Part shown: piece by piece, positions 45,990-57,468 of the stretch
Numbering within the stretch: position 1 is the first letter of the stretch
Layout of the letters: every line of letters begins with the position of its first letter
Assembly (NCBI RefSeq): GCF_044326205.1
Contig: NZ_JBIRCY010000036.1
Location: 14,849 to 78,848 of the forward strand
Direction: 5' to 3'
DNA: 64,000 nucleotides
From: Kumtagia sp044326205
Lineage (GTDB): Bacteria; Pseudomonadota; Alphaproteobacteria; Rhizobiales; Rhizobiaceae
Program-made: the position numbers and the translations under genes
Notes under the pieces: generated by a model
What the model saw: only the letters and a program-made list of their open reading frames with translations
What the model was told of the DNA's origin: nothing
The model's database searches: none

Positions 45990-47072
45990 TCAGGCGGCGA
46001 TAAAACCCGGGTCGCAGGCAGCGAACACCATGAGGCCGTTGATATCAACCAGCGTCACGCCTCCGGGTACGCTGACGATTTCCCTGACGGCGCCGAAGTT
46101 CGGCGGAACAGCAGCCAGGCCGAACATATAGGACACGACGGTCGGCGTATCGGGCATCAGCGTTATCGCGGTCGGGCTTCCGCTCGCTGCGACCGGATTG
46201 TCGGCGACCGATGCCGCATGGCCCAGATGAAAATAGCCGCAAATCTCCTCGAGGCCGATTGCGTTGCGATGCCGGCCGTTCCACGGTGCATAGTCGCGGC
46301 CGCCATTGGACATCCAGATCAATGTCTGCGGCAGGACGCGTGGGTTCTTCAGGCCGAACCACATCCAGCCGCCCTCCGAACAGGTGGCGGCGGTCCAGGC
46401 GAATGGCGGGGTGCGGTCGGCGACCACCATCCAGATTGCCTCGTACCCTTCCGGACTGGGGAAGCGCGTCAGGTCGACCGTGCCGCCATCCATGCGCTCC
46501 GCACGGTGCAGATCGGCGATGGTCTGCTTGTTTCTGAGAAGTGGTCGGCCCTGCGGCGGCGTCTCGTCCGGTTCCTGCGTGGTCAGCGCAAGCGTCCAGG
46601 GGGAGAACGCCAGTTGCAGTTCGTGTTCGGCCCGCAGCATGGCGTGGTGCCCGACGGGAATCCGGCCCGAACCTCCCGTCATCGTGTGCCGCTGGTAGAC
46701 AATTGTCTCGCCCGGCCGAAGCTCGACGCTTTTGGTGACGGTCGCACCCATCACGGTTCCGTCGAGTTTCATCCCGATCGCTCCCGCACGCTCGTCCGTC
46801 ACCCGCCATATGCCGCTCGCGGGCAGGCCATGAACGAATGGCATGTCGGCAATCAGATCGCTGGCGCCGAACGGAGCGCAGAAGAAATCGCCGCGCAGCA
46901 CGCGGATGATCGGCGGCGTACTGGCATCGAGCTGCTCGTCCGCCCAGGGCGCGACGTGCATCGGGCTGACGCGCCGGCCGTCCTGGAGCGTGAAGGAGAC
47001 GTCGGACAGGTGCCCTCCGGTCTCCGTGACCGAAGGAGAAACCCGGTCTGAACGCAAAGCGAAGGACTTCAT
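45990..47072 (-). CDS. Galactose mutarotase-fold protein (aldose 1-epimerase-like)
   Basis: 360 residues, all-beta by appearance, with H-L-S-D-V-S-F near the start, P-V-G-H-H-A-M-L mid-protein and a G-R-D-Y-A-P-W-N-G-R-H segment. The layout fits a sugar-mutarotase-like (possibly DUF4432-type) protein that binds a sugar; I cannot place the family firmly. No signal peptide. It follows the sugar binding-protein gene after a hairpin, so it is probably in the same operon at lower level. Confidence 0.6.
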   Translation of the reverse strand: MKSFALRSDRVSPSVTETGGHLSDVSFTLQDGRRVSPMHVAPWADEQLDASTPPIIRVLRGDFFCAPFGASDLIADMPFVHGLPASGIWRVTDERAGAIGMKLDGTVMGATVTKSVELRPGETIVYQRHTMTGGSGRIPVGHHAMLRAEHELQLAFSPWTLALTTQEPDETPPQGRPLLRNKQTIADLHRAERMDGGTVDLTRFPSPEGYEAIWMVVADRTPPFAWTAATCSEGGWMWFGLKNPRVLPQTLIWMSNGGRDYAPWNGRHRNAIGLEEICGYFHLGHAASVADNPVAASGSPTAITLMPDTPTVVSYMFGLAAVPPNFGAVREIVSVPGGVTLVDINGLMVFAACDPGFIAA

Positions 47073-47101
47073 CGCAATCGTCTCCGGCTGCGGAAATGAA
47101 C

Positions 47102-47133
47102 ACGGCTGGCGCGCCGAATACCGCGCCAGCCGT
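47102..47133 (-). terminator. Hairpin after the sugar-binding-protein gene
   Basis: An 11-bp perfect stem (47102-47112 with 47123-47133; core CGGCTGGCGC / GCGCCAGCCG), 10-base loop, starting 14 bases past the binding-protein stop. Only short T stretches follow on the minus strand, so it is a partial terminator or stabilising structure rather than a strong stop. Confidence 0.5.
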
Positions 47134-47147
47134 TCTTAATGAGGAGG

Positions 47148-48182
47148 CTACTTCGCAGCCGCCTCGACATTGTCCTTGTTGTAGACCGAGAACGGCCCCA
47201 TCAGCACGCGCAGTCCGGCGTCTCGGGTCGGGTCCTTGGTGATCGTGTATTCGCCCATCCGGCCTGCCGTGAATTTTGCGCCGTCTTCCGCCTTAACCGT
47301 GCCCGTCGCGAGCTGATAGGCGGTCTGGTAGGTCAGATAGCCGAGATCGACAAAACTCCAGAGCGCGAATTCCGGGGCGCAGCCGTTCTTGGTGTAGGCG
47401 AGCATTTCGCTCGGCACGCCAAGCCCGCTGACCTTGATCTTGTCGCACAGGCCCTCGTCCTGGAGCGCCTTCGCCGCCGCCACGATGCCCACAGACGTCG
47501 GCGCCATGACCAGCTTCATGTCCGGATATTTGTCGATCAGCGCGTTTGTCTGGTCATAGCTCTCTTCCGACTGGTCGTTGCCGTAGACGGTGGCGAGATA
47601 TTCGAGCTTGGCGTATTTCGGGTCCTTCAGCGCCTCCATCATCGCCTTGATCCAGGCGTTCTGGTTGGCCGCGTCGGGAGACGCCGACAGGATCGCGAAC
47701 TTGCCGCCATCGGCTCCGAGGATCGACAGCGCCATGTCGGCCATGACCTTGCCGGTCTCCGAAAAATCCACTTGGGCGACGAACACGTCCTCGCCCTCGG
47801 CCGACGGGATCGGCGAATCCCAGGTGACGACCTTGATGCCCTTGTCATGCGCGGCCTTGGCGGCGGGCACGATCTGGTCGCCCGAATTGTTGGAGATCAT
47901 GATCGCCGCGACGCCCTGAGTGGTGGCGTTGGTGGTGATCTCGATCTGTCCTGCGACGCTGTTTTCCGGCGTCGGCCCGAGGAACTGCAGCGGCTTGGAA
48001 TTCTGCAATTCCTTCTCTGCCTCCAGTGCGCCGGCGTGAGCCTGGTCGAAGGGCAGGATGCCGAGGAATTTCGGCAGCAGGACCATGTCCAGTGCAGCTC
48101 CCGGTTTCGCCTGCGCCCATGCGCCTTGCGCCATTGCCAAAACCAACGCCGTCGTGGCGGTGGCGAGTAGATACTTTCTCAT
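47148..48182 (-). CDS. Sugar ABC transporter substrate-binding protein (RhaS/LsrB-like)
   Basis: 344-residue periplasmic protein with a Sec signal peptide (A-L-V-L-A-M-A-Q-G-A-W-A-Q). Peripla_BP_4 features: F-L-G-I-L-P-F-D-Q-A-H-A-G-A, I-M-I-S-N-N-S-G-D, V-V-T-W-D-S-P and F-V-A-Q-V-D-F. Closest in type to rhamnose or autoinducer-2 binding proteins. Last transport gene of the operon; its ATG overlaps the permease stop by four bases. Confidence 0.9.
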   Translation of the reverse strand: MRKYLLATATTALVLAMAQGAWAQAKPGAALDMVLLPKFLGILPFDQAHAGALEAEKELQNSKPLQFLGPTPENSVAGQIEITTNATTQGVAAIMISNNSGDQIVPAAKAAHDKGIKVVTWDSPIPSAEGEDVFVAQVDFSETGKVMADMALSILGADGGKFAILSASPDAANQNAWIKAMMEALKDPKYAKLEYLATVYGNDQSEESYDQTNALIDKYPDMKLVMAPTSVGIVAAAKALQDEGLCDKIKVSGLGVPSEMLAYTKNGCAPEFALWSFVDLGYLTYQTAYQLATGTVKAEDGAKFTAGRMGEYTITKDPTRDAGLRVLMGPFSVYNKDNVEAAAK

Positions 48183-49144
48183 GTCACTCTCCCTTTGACA
48201 TTACGACGTATTGCCTGCGCTATGTTCGGGACCAGAACCGAAAGGATCAGCAAGGCTCCGATCACGCTTGTCTGGGTATTGCCGGTGATGCTGGCGAGAC
48301 CCATTCCGTTGCGGAGGTTGAGGATGACGAGGATCGACAGGCCGACCCCGACGATATTACCTGAACCGCCGAAAATGCTGACGCCGCCCAACAGGACGAT
48401 GGTGATGATATCCAACTCGAAGCCGGTCGCCATGTCGCCGCGCACCGAGCCCAGCCGCGCCGCATAAAGGACGCCGGCAAGGGCCGCGACCAGGCCCGAC
48501 GCCGCAAACAGCGCCATCTTCACCAGCTTCACGCGCACGCCCGAATAGCGCGCGGCCTCGGCATTGTTGCCGATGAAATAGACCAGCCGGCCGAAGGCCG
48601 ATCCGTGCAGGACGACCGCGACGACAACGAAGAGGATAAGGAAGATGACAATGGAGACGGTGAGCGGGCCGATCAACGCCTGTTGTCCCATCGTATTGAA
48701 CCAGGCCGGGAACCCGCCAATAGCCCGGTCCTCGACGAAGATGCGCGCAACGCCGCGGTAGCCGATCAGGCCGGCCAGCGTCACCGCCAGCGATGGAAGC
48801 CCGATATAGGCGACCCAGAAGCCGTTGAAGAGGCCGGCCGCCAGCCCCGACAACAGCGCCAGCGCGATTGCCGCCGGCATCGGCACACCCTGCTGGAAAA
48901 GCCAGGCGAGCAGGCAGGCGGCCAGACCCATGACCGACGCCACCGACAGGTCGATCTCGGCATTGATGATGATCAGCGTCATCACCAGCGCCACGATGAT
49001 CTTCTCGATGGAGAGCTGGAACAGGTTCACGATGTTGCCGACACCGAAATAGTAGGGCGACGCCACCGCGTTCACGGCAACGACGGCGACAAGAATCGCC
49101 AGCAGCAGTCCTTCCCAGCTTCTCAGGCGGTCGAGCATGGTCAT
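48179..49144 (-). CDS. Sugar ABC transporter permease (RbsC/RhaQ-like)
   Basis: 321-residue inner-membrane protein of the BPD_transp_2 family, about nine helices; I-I-I-N-A-E-I-D-L-S-V-A-S-V-M-G-L, and I-T-I-V-L-L-G-G-V-S-I-F-G-G-S-G near the end. The ATG at 49144 overlaps the upstream permease stop (ATGA). An open frame to 49207 has no support. Confidence 0.92.
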   Translation of the reverse strand: MTMLDRLRSWEGLLLAILVAVVAVNAVASPYYFGVGNIVNLFQLSIEKIIVALVMTLIIINAEIDLSVASVMGLAACLLAWLFQQGVPMPAAIALALLSGLAAGLFNGFWVAYIGLPSLAVTLAGLIGYRGVARIFVEDRAIGGFPAWFNTMGQQALIGPLTVSIVIFLILFVVVAVVLHGSAFGRLVYFIGNNAEAARYSGVRVKLVKMALFAASGLVAALAGVLYAARLGSVRGDMATGFELDIITIVLLGGVSIFGGSGNIVGVGLSILVILNLRNGMGLASITGNTQTSVIGALLILSVLVPNIAQAIRRNVKGRVT

Positions 49145-50186
49145 GACGGCGCTCGCTTCGTCCCAGGCGGCGGATCGGCGATGCGCTTCAGTTCGCCCCG
49201 AGCCCACAGGGCGCGCAGGCGCTGCAGGATCACCGCGTCGCTGGCGACGGCAAGCAGGATCAGCAGGCCGAGCAGCGCGTCGCGCCAGAATTCGCTGATC
49301 TGCAGCCGGAACAGGCTCTGCTCGATGACGCCGATCATGACGGCGCCGAGCAGCGCGCCGACCACGGTTCCCGAACCGCCGAAGATGTTGACGCCGCCGA
49401 CGACGACCGCCGCGACGACGGCGAGTTCCAGCCCTCGGCCCGCCTCGACGGTGATGTTGCCGAACCGCGCCAGCGTCACGAAGCCGGCAAGGCCGGCGAG
49501 CGCGCCCGAGAGCACGAAGACCAGGAAGATCATCCGCCGCGTCGGCAGGCCGATCAGCGTGGCGGCGTCGGGATTGGAGCCGATGGCATAGAGGCGCCGG
49601 CCAATCGACAGATAGTTGGTTGCCAGATGGAATATGATCACCATGGCGACGGCGATCATGAACAGTGCTCTTATTTCGAAGCCGTCGATGGCGATGAAAT
49701 TGAGGCGCGGCAGGTCGACCAGCCAGGGCGGCAGGCTGTCGGTTGTCACGGTCTTGGCGCCGGAGAGATCGACGAGCATGCCCCGGAAGATCGCCAGCGT
49801 GCCCAGCGTGACGATGATGGAAGGGATGCCTGCGGCCGCGACCAGCAGGCCGTTGACCGCACCCATCAGCGCGCCCATGCCGACGGCGATGAGAACGGCG
49901 ACCAGCGGATGCATGCCGTTGTTATTGGCGATCAGCGTGCCGACGAAATACGCCGTGCAGCCGACGATGGAGCCCACCGAAAGATCGATATTGCGAGTCA
50001 GCACGACGAGCGTCTGCCCGACGGCGACGATGGCGATGACGGCGACGCTGGAGGCGATGCGGTTGAAGGTGCGCGCGCTGTAATAATTGTCGATCAGCGA
50101 GCCGAAGAACAGCACCGCGACGATGATCAGCAGCAGCAGGCTGAGTTCACGCACCTGCTCGGGCCGGACATGACGTTGCAGCCACT

Positions 50187-50190
<4 letters not shown>
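49141..50190 (-). CDS. Sugar ABC transporter permease (RbsC/RhaP-like)
   Basis: 349-residue BPD_transp_2 permease: V-L-T-R-N-I-D-L-S-V-G-S-I-V-G-C and V-V-G-G-V-N-I-F-G-G-S-G-T-V-V-G-A, about nine membrane helices and a charged C-tail. Overlaps both neighbours by four bases. Confidence 0.92.
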
Positions 50191-51767
<1,577 letters not shown>

Positions 51768-52135
51768 GTCGTCCACCTCCCAGGCATGATCGCAAGGTCG
51801 GCCACTACGGCTTCTCTACCGGCAATCACGGCGCCGACTATATTGAAACGTTATCATGATGGGCAAGTGGCTCATGCATTTTTTGTTTGGTCGCTGAGTT
51901 CGTCCGACAATCGGGCGTGCGTGGCCAGAATCGCAAAAATCCATTCTATTTCAGCCTATTAAGTACTAAGTTGACTTGGGTTTGTTATACGCACCAACCG
52001 AGGCACTTGCGTTTCGTGTCGCGTTGGCTAGGCTGGAAACGGTGCCGAGGCGGTCCAATACTCTGCGATAGGTAGAACTGCCCGCGAGGTTGTCCGTCGC
52101 AAAACGGTCGGCCGCGATTTCCGGTAGGGGGAACA
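51768..52135. promoter_or_regulatory. Divergent promoter region with LacI-type half-palindrome
   Basis: AT-rich 368-base gap between the sugar ABC operon and the GMC oxidoreductase gene; no ORF worth calling. TGAAACGTTATCA at 51844-51856 is a near-palindrome centred on CG (11 of 13 symmetric), the form of a LacI-family operator, 77 bases upstream of the ATPase start. No LacI gene is in the window. Confidence 0.45.
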
Positions 52136-53656
52136 ATGGATCGGTTTGACGTTATCGTCGTCGGCGCGGGATCGGGCGGCGGCGTGGTTGCCGCACGCCT
52201 CACCGAAAATCCGGATTGCAAGGTCCTGCTGATCGAGGCCGGACCGGATTTTCCAAGGGAAGAAACCATCCCTCCGCTCTTTACCGTCAGCGGCGAGCAT
52301 AGCTGGAAGACGGCGGCGATCCCCGAATTCGATTGGGATTTTTTCAATGCCGACCGTTCGGGAACCCTGAACGGACGGCAGCTCTGGCTGCCGCGCGGAA
52401 AACTGATGGGCGGAACGTCGATGGTCAACGCGACCATCGCGGCACGCGGCGCACCCTTCGACTTCGATCGCTGGGCCTCGATGGGCTGTTCGGGCTGGGC
52501 CTGGAACGATGTGCTGCCCTATTTCATCAGGATCGAGAACGACCTCGACTTCGGCGACCAGCCGATCCATGGCAAGGACGGCCCGATCGTCATCCAGCGC
52601 TACAAGCCGGAAAGCTGGGCGCCGGTGAACCGGGTGATGTACGAGGCCTGCGTCGAACTCGGCATCCGCGAGGCGCCCGACCTCAACGGGCTGGACGCCC
52701 ATGCCGGCGTCGTCGGCGTGATGCCGCACAACCGCTACAAGGAAGTGCGGCTGGGAACGCTGGTCACCTACATCCGCGCCGCGCGCAAGCGCCCCAACCT
52801 GACCATCCGCGCCAGAGCGGTGGCCGAGCGGGTCCTGCTTTCCGGCGCCAAGGCGGAAGGCGTCGCCTATATCGGCAGCGACGGAAAGCCGGCGACTGCC
52901 TATTCCGACCAGGTCGTGCTCAGCGCCGGCGTCTACAACACGCCCGCAATATTGCAGCGCTCGGGCATCGGCCCGGCAGAATGGCTGAAACCGCTCGGCA
53001 TCGCGGTCGCCGCCGACCTGCCGGTGGGCAAGAACCTGCTCGACCATCCCGGCTTCGGCATGATCTTCAAGGGCAAGGGTCTTGGCGTGACGACCGGCCG
53101 CTCCTTTGTGGCGGATGTGCGCGGGCCGGCGGGATCGACGGGAGAACCTGCCTGGCAGACCCATCCTTTCCCCGTCGACGAGGAGGAGGGCATGGCCGGT
53201 TTCTGGACGTACCTTACCCACGCGCTGGCGCAGGGCGAGGTCGTCATCCAGAGCCGCGATGCCCGGCAGGCGCCGCTGATCGACCACCGCTACAACACCG
53301 TCACGCATGACAGGCAGAATTTCGACGATGCTCGGACCTTCTGCAAGGAGATGCTGGCCTCGGCCACCTTCAGGCGGCATGGCGCCGAGTGGGTGGACGA
53401 CATCGATCAGCCGATCGCCGAGGCGCTGGCCCAGCGCATGGGCGCCGCCCACCATCAGGCTGGCACCACGAAGATGGGACCGGCGGGCGACCCGACCGCC
53501 GTGGTCGGCACGGATCTCAGGGTCCATGGCTTCGACAATCTTCGCGTCGCCGACACCAGCGTCTATCCCGACAATGTCCAGCACAACACCAACCTCACCG
53601 CGCTCGTCGTCGGCGAGCGGGCTGCCGAATTCGTCGCTGCGGGCCTCGGCAGATAG
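52136..53656 (+). CDS. GMC family FAD-dependent oxidoreductase (choline dehydrogenase-like)
   Basis: 506 residues. FAD-binding V-I-V-V-G-A-G-S-G-G-G-V-V-A-A-R-L at residues 7-23, signature 1 around G-G-T-S-M-V-N-A-T-I, signature 2 G-V-Y-N-T-P-A-I-L-Q-R-S-G-I-G-P, and the catalytic pair H-H-Q-A-G-T-T near residue 439 and N-V-Q-H-N-T-N near 481. Oxidises an alcohol or sugar polyol. Divergent from the sugar ABC operon, so its substrate may be the imported sugar. Confidence 0.9.
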   Translation: MDRFDVIVVGAGSGGGVVAARLTENPDCKVLLIEAGPDFPREETIPPLFTVSGEHSWKTAAIPEFDWDFFNADRSGTLNGRQLWLPRGKLMGGTSMVNATIAARGAPFDFDRWASMGCSGWAWNDVLPYFIRIENDLDFGDQPIHGKDGPIVIQRYKPESWAPVNRVMYEACVELGIREAPDLNGLDAHAGVVGVMPHNRYKEVRLGTLVTYIRAARKRPNLTIRARAVAERVLLSGAKAEGVAYIGSDGKPATAYSDQVVLSAGVYNTPAILQRSGIGPAEWLKPLGIAVAADLPVGKNLLDHPGFGMIFKGKGLGVTTGRSFVADVRGPAGSTGEPAWQTHPFPVDEEEGMAGFWTYLTHALAQGEVVIQSRDARQAPLIDHRYNTVTHDRQNFDDARTFCKEMLASATFRRHGAEWVDDIDQPIAEALAQRMGAAHHQAGTTKMGPAGDPTAVVGTDLRVHGFDNLRVADTSVYPDNVQHNTNLTALVVGERAAEFVAAGLGR

Positions 53657-53840
53657 GCAAGGCTTGGAGTCGTTTGGCATTTCTCGGCGACTGGGCCGCA
53701 TGGCCAAAACCGGCGACACGCTGCATCGCGCGGGTCAGACGATTTTATGAAATATGCCAACCGGATTGGACATGGCGAAGCCAGTAACGCCCGTCTATAC
53801 GTCGACACGACAATCGCTTCCCGCATTCGGAGTTGGACTG

Positions 53841-54587
53841 ATGAACGATATTGATTTGAAGGGTCAGGTTGCCGTCGTGACCGGCGGCGCCCAGGGCATC
53901 GGCTTCGCCATCGCGCGCCGGCTGATCGCCTCCGGCGCCAAGGTCAGCCTCTGGGACATCAACGCCCAGATCCTCGACCAGGCCAAGGCGGCGCTGGGGG
54001 ATGCAGCCTCCGCCAAGGTGGTCGACATCACCGACCTTGCCGGCCTCCAGCGCGTCCATGCCGAGGTGGAAGCCGAGGTCGGCCCCGTCTCCATCCTGGT
54101 GAATTCCGCTGGCATCGCAGGCTCCAACGCCTCGCTCGACGCCTATGATCCCGACGAATGGCGGCGCGTCGTCGAGATCAATCTCAACGGCACTTTTTAT
54201 GTGAACAAGGTCGTCGTGCCCGCGATGAAGGAACGGAATTACGGGCGGATCGTCAACATCTCGTCGGTCGCCGGCAAGGAGGGCAACCCCAACCTGTCGG
54301 CCTATTCCGCCGCCAAGGCGGGCGTCATCGGACTCACCAAGTCACTCGGCAAGGAACTCGCCAAATACGACATCGCCGTCAACGCCGTGTCGCCGGCGAC
54401 CGCCAACACGCGCATCCTGGAAAGCCTGACCGAGGAATTCATCAACTATATGCTGGTGCGTATCCCGCGCGGACGTTTCCTGGAGGTCGACGAAGCCGCT
54501 TCCATGATCGCCTGGCTGGTTTCGAAGGAAAACAGTTTTACTACGGCCTCGGTGTTCGACCTCTCCGGCGGGCGCACGACCTACTGA
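53841..54587 (+). CDS. Short-chain dehydrogenase/reductase (SDR)
   Basis: 248 residues. Cofactor site V-T-G-G-A-Q-G-I-G (residues 13-21), D-I-N (NAD-type acidic residue), N-S-A-G-I-A-G, catalytic Ser in N-I-S-S-V-A-G and Y-S-A-A-K (Tyr/Lys). The ATG at 53841, after GGAG at 8 bases, is preferred over the ATG at 53754, whose extension has no family counterpart. Probably oxidises a sugar or polyol, downstream of the GMC gene. Confidence 0.92.
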   Translation: MNDIDLKGQVAVVTGGAQGIGFAIARRLIASGAKVSLWDINAQILDQAKAALGDAASAKVVDITDLAGLQRVHAEVEAEVGPVSILVNSAGIAGSNASLDAYDPDEWRRVVEINLNGTFYVNKVVVPAMKERNYGRIVNISSVAGKEGNPNLSAYSAAKAGVIGLTKSLGKELAKYDIAVNAVSPATANTRILESLTEEFINYMLVRIPRGRFLEVDEAASMIAWLVSKENSFTTASVFDLSGGRTTY

Positions 54588-54594
54588 AGTCATC

Positions 54595-55644
54595 TCACCC
54601 GACATCTTCCATGCGGCCGCTTTTGGCCGAGCGGTACATGGCGTCAAGCAGCACGCTCGACCGCATGCCGACAATGCCGTCGGCGGGGTTTGCTCGTTTC
54701 TCGCCCCGGCAAAGGTCGACCAGCAAGGTGACCGGCGCGGTCAGTTCGTAGTCGCCGGCGCCCGGCCCGAATTCGATGATCTGGCTCTTGCCGTCGTGGC
54801 GGACCACCTCGACGCGCGGGCGTTCGATGTCGAAGAGCAGCATGCCTTCCGTCCCGAAGACGCGTATATCGATCTGGTAGCCGCGCGATTTCGGCACGGT
54901 CGCCGAGCCGGACAGAGACATTGTCGCCCCGTTCGACAGTTCGACCACGGCCGCGTCATAGAAGTCGACACCGGCCTTCGACAGGCCGGTCCTGGCGAAC
55001 ACTCGGACGGGATCGAGGTCGACGATGCGAAATAGCGCGCCGAGGCCATGTGTCAGTTGACCCCAGCCATAACCTCCGGATTTCGCCGGATCGGCCCAGG
55101 TCGCGACCGGCGGGCGGAAAAGATGGTTCCTGGTCTCGATCATCGGCTCGCCGCCGAACAGGTCCGCCAGCGCCGAGGCCATCTGTGCCACGACGTGCCG
55201 GACTTCCCCGACCCAGCCTTCGCCGACCAGACGATGCGCCGCCTCGACGATCGGCCGGAAATTCCAGCCATAGGGCAGGATGATCTCGACGCCGTTGGCT
55301 TGCGCCTTCGCCACGAGGGCGCGTGCATCCGCCGCCGTCGTGGCCATCGGCTTTTCGATCAGCGTATGCAGCCCCTTCGACAGCGAAAGCGAGGCGTGTT
55401 CGGCGTGAAGCACATGCGGCGATGCGACGACCACGCCGTGCAGCGGCTCGCTTTCGAGCATCGCCGACGCATCGCGATAGGGCTTCACTTGAGGAAATGC
55501 CGCGACCACCTTGTCCAGCCCGTCGCTGTCCGGCCGGTTTGCGGCGACAATGCCCACATGCGGATTGGCGAGCAGTGCAGGAATATGCGCAAGCGTCGCC
55601 CACCAGCCCGCGCCGATGACGCCGATGTTCACCTTGTCGTTCAT
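54595..55644 (-). CDS. Gfo/Idh/MocA family oxidoreductase
   Basis: 349 residues. Rossmann G-V-I-G-A-G-W-W-A at 8-16, L-I-E-K-P-M-A (catalytic Lys near 96) and a C-terminal beta-sheet domain with P-Y-G-W-N-F-R-P-I. The ATG at 55644 follows GGGAGGAAGG; the open frame upstream to 56349 only mirrors the response regulator. NAD-dependent sugar or inositol dehydrogenase of unknown substrate, convergent with the SDR (7-base gap). Confidence 0.92.
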   Translation of the reverse strand: MNDKVNIGVIGAGWWATLAHIPALLANPHVGIVAANRPDSDGLDKVVAAFPQVKPYRDASAMLESEPLHGVVVASPHVLHAEHASLSLSKGLHTLIEKPMATTAADARALVAKAQANGVEIILPYGWNFRPIVEAAHRLVGEGWVGEVRHVVAQMASALADLFGGEPMIETRNHLFRPPVATWADPAKSGGYGWGQLTHGLGALFRIVDLDPVRVFARTGLSKAGVDFYDAAVVELSNGATMSLSGSATVPKSRGYQIDIRVFGTEGMLLFDIERPRVEVVRHDGKSQIIEFGPGAGDYELTAPVTLLVDLCRGEKRANPADGIVGMRSSVLLDAMYRSAKSGRMEDVG

Positions 55645-55797
55645 GCCTTCCTCCCGTGGCTTGTCCGAATACAGATGATCCGCCGTCCGATGTCGACCGA
55701 TTTCGCGGTCACACAGCGGACGATCGATGACGCATCCTCCGATTGCAGGGCCGCACCCTCTTGCGCCGGCGTTGCTGCGGGCTGAATAGTCGGCGGC

Positions 55798-56430
55798 ATG
55801 AAGCTGCTGATCGTTGACGATCATCCCGTGCTGCGCGAGGGTCTCGCGGCGTTGCTCCGCCAGACCGGGCCGGACACGTCTATCGTGCTCGCCGAAAGCG
55901 CGCCGACGGCGCTCGCCCTGCTCGACCGGCATCTTGATCTCGACATCGTCGTGCTCGACCTGATGATGCCGGGCATGAATGGCATGGCGGCGATCACGGA
56001 ATTCGGCCGCAAGCGTCCTGACCTGCCGGTTATCGTGCTGTCTTCGTCCGAGGACCCGCACGAGGCACGCCGCGCGCTGGCGCTGGGCGCGCTCGGTTAT
56101 GTGCCGAAATCCGCCGGCCAGCACACCCTTATCGCCGCCATCGATCTGGTTATGAAAGGCGAAGTCTATATTCCGCCGCTTATTCTCGGCGAGAGCACGA
56201 AACGGCCCGGCTCCTATCAGGCAGCAGGCGGCGGTGGATCGCCGCTGACCGAGCGGCAGGTCGAAGTCCTGCGCCGGCTGAGCGCCGGGCAGCCGAACAA
56301 GACCATAGCCTATGAACTCGATCTGTCCGAAAAAACGGTCAAGGCGCATATCACCGCGATCTTCAAGGCGCTGAATGTCGTCAACCGCACCCAGGCGGCC
56401 GCGGCCGGACGAGATCTGGGCCTCGTCTAG
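55798..56430 (+). CDS. LuxR/NarL family response regulator
   Basis: 210 residues. Receiver domain with acidic pair Asp7/Asp8 and phosphoacceptor Asp54 in V-L-D-L-M-M-P-G-M, then a LuxR helix-turn-helix (L-T-E-R-Q-V-E-V-L-R-R-L-S-A-G-Q-P-N-K-T-I-A). No kinase gene is adjacent. Its type is the usual partner of H-D-L-R-Q-P hybrid kinases, such as that at 14476, but the 40 kb separation leaves the pairing open. Confidence 0.92.
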   Translation: MKLLIVDDHPVLREGLAALLRQTGPDTSIVLAESAPTALALLDRHLDLDIVVLDLMMPGMNGMAAITEFGRKRPDLPVIVLSSSEDPHEARRALALGALGYVPKSAGQHTLIAAIDLVMKGEVYIPPLILGESTKRPGSYQAAGGGGSPLTERQVEVLRRLSAGQPNKTIAYELDLSEKTVKAHITAIFKALNVVNRTQAAAAGRDLGLV

Positions 56431-56553
56431 GCGGGCTCGGCCGGCTGCGCCAACGGATAGGCACCGGTGTTTTCTGACTGCATGGATCGCCGCCGAGGGG
56501 GGGAAATCCCCGCCGGCCGTCGATCCCCAGCCGTCACATCCGGTTTGCCGCCG

Positions 56554-57417
56554 TCAGGACGTGTCGGCACGCAGCGGGTTCAGCGCGTCCAAGGCCAGCG
56601 CGTGGACATGCGCCAGGATCTCGTCGATCTCGCGGACGTTCTTCAGGCGCCGGGCGTCGGGGTCGTAGGGGGACAGCCGGCCGCCCGGCGGCCGGCCAAG
56701 CCACAGCGGCCGTGTCCGCTGGAACCGAACCGTGCCGCGCGCCGTCCTGCCGCGCACGACCACGGCGCTGCCGATTTGCCTCATTTCCGCAACCGCCGCG
56801 TCGCAGCGCGCCTTCCAACGGGCGAACCGTTTTGCCTGTTTTGGCAGGTCGTCAAGGGCCGCACCCAGTGCGGCGAGCCGCAAGCCGAGACGCGCCGCGT
56901 CGATCGGATCGTCCGGCGATGGCGGCCTTGGCGGCGGCGGCAGCGGAACTCGCTCGCTGAAGCCGGGAACCCAGATGCGCGGCACGCCGCGCCCCGGCAC
57001 ATGGCGGCGGCGGACGCGGAACGGATATTTGGGCGGATCGAACAGCGGCAGGCTCATGGTGCGGGGCCTTGCTGCGCGCCGTTCGGCGGCTTTCCGCTCG
57101 GCTTCGTAGCGGGCAAAGTCTTGCTTCGACAAATTGACGGCGAGGCCGAGGCGGCGCATGGCGGCCACCGTGTCGGCAATCTTCGGCTTCGGCTTTCGCG
57201 GGCGTGGCGGCGGCAGGTTGACCACGATGCCGCGCGCTGTCGCAATGATCAGCCGACGGGCGGCGGATTCGGCCGGACGCAGCAGCCGCAGGATGGCGCG
57301 ATAGAGATGGCGGGGCAGAGTTGACGCACCGCCGGCCATCTCGGCCATGCCGACGAGCATGGCGAGGATGCGCTTCAGCGCCTCCCGGTTTTTCTCTATT
57401 GCCGCATTCCCGTCCAT
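56554..57417 (-). CDS. Unrecognised basic Pro/Arg-rich protein
   Basis: 287 residues from the ATG at 57417 (the ATG at 57468 lacks a ribosome site; GGAGGAGG lies upstream of 57417). I do not recognise the family. The N-terminus is a helix (E-A-L-K-R-I-L-A-M-L-V-G-M-A-E-M), followed by a basic segment with P-P-P-R-P-R-K-P-K-P-K, R-R-R-H-V-P-G-R-G-V-P-R-I-W and a C-terminal helix. No membrane segment. A relic of the same sequence lies at 16.3 kb, so it belongs to a dispersed family, perhaps mobile. Confidence 0.6.
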   Translation of the reverse strand: MDGNAAIEKNREALKRILAMLVGMAEMAGGASTLPRHLYRAILRLLRPAESAARRLIIATARGIVVNLPPPRPRKPKPKIADTVAAMRRLGLAVNLSKQDFARYEAERKAAERRAARPRTMSLPLFDPPKYPFRVRRRHVPGRGVPRIWVPGFSERVPLPPPPRPPSPDDPIDAARLGLRLAALGAALDDLPKQAKRFARWKARCDAAVAEMRQIGSAVVVRGRTARGTVRFQRTRPLWLGRPPGGRLSPYDPDARRLKNVREIDEILAHVHALALDALNPLRADTS

Positions 57418-57468
57418 CAACTCCACTGCCGCCTCCTCCGGACAAGGCCTGCATGCAATATGGAACAT

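Noticed and set aside
52028..53719. 563-codon minus frame opposite the GMC oxidoreductase
   Set aside because: Shadow: the plus strand has an intact GMC enzyme with all signatures.
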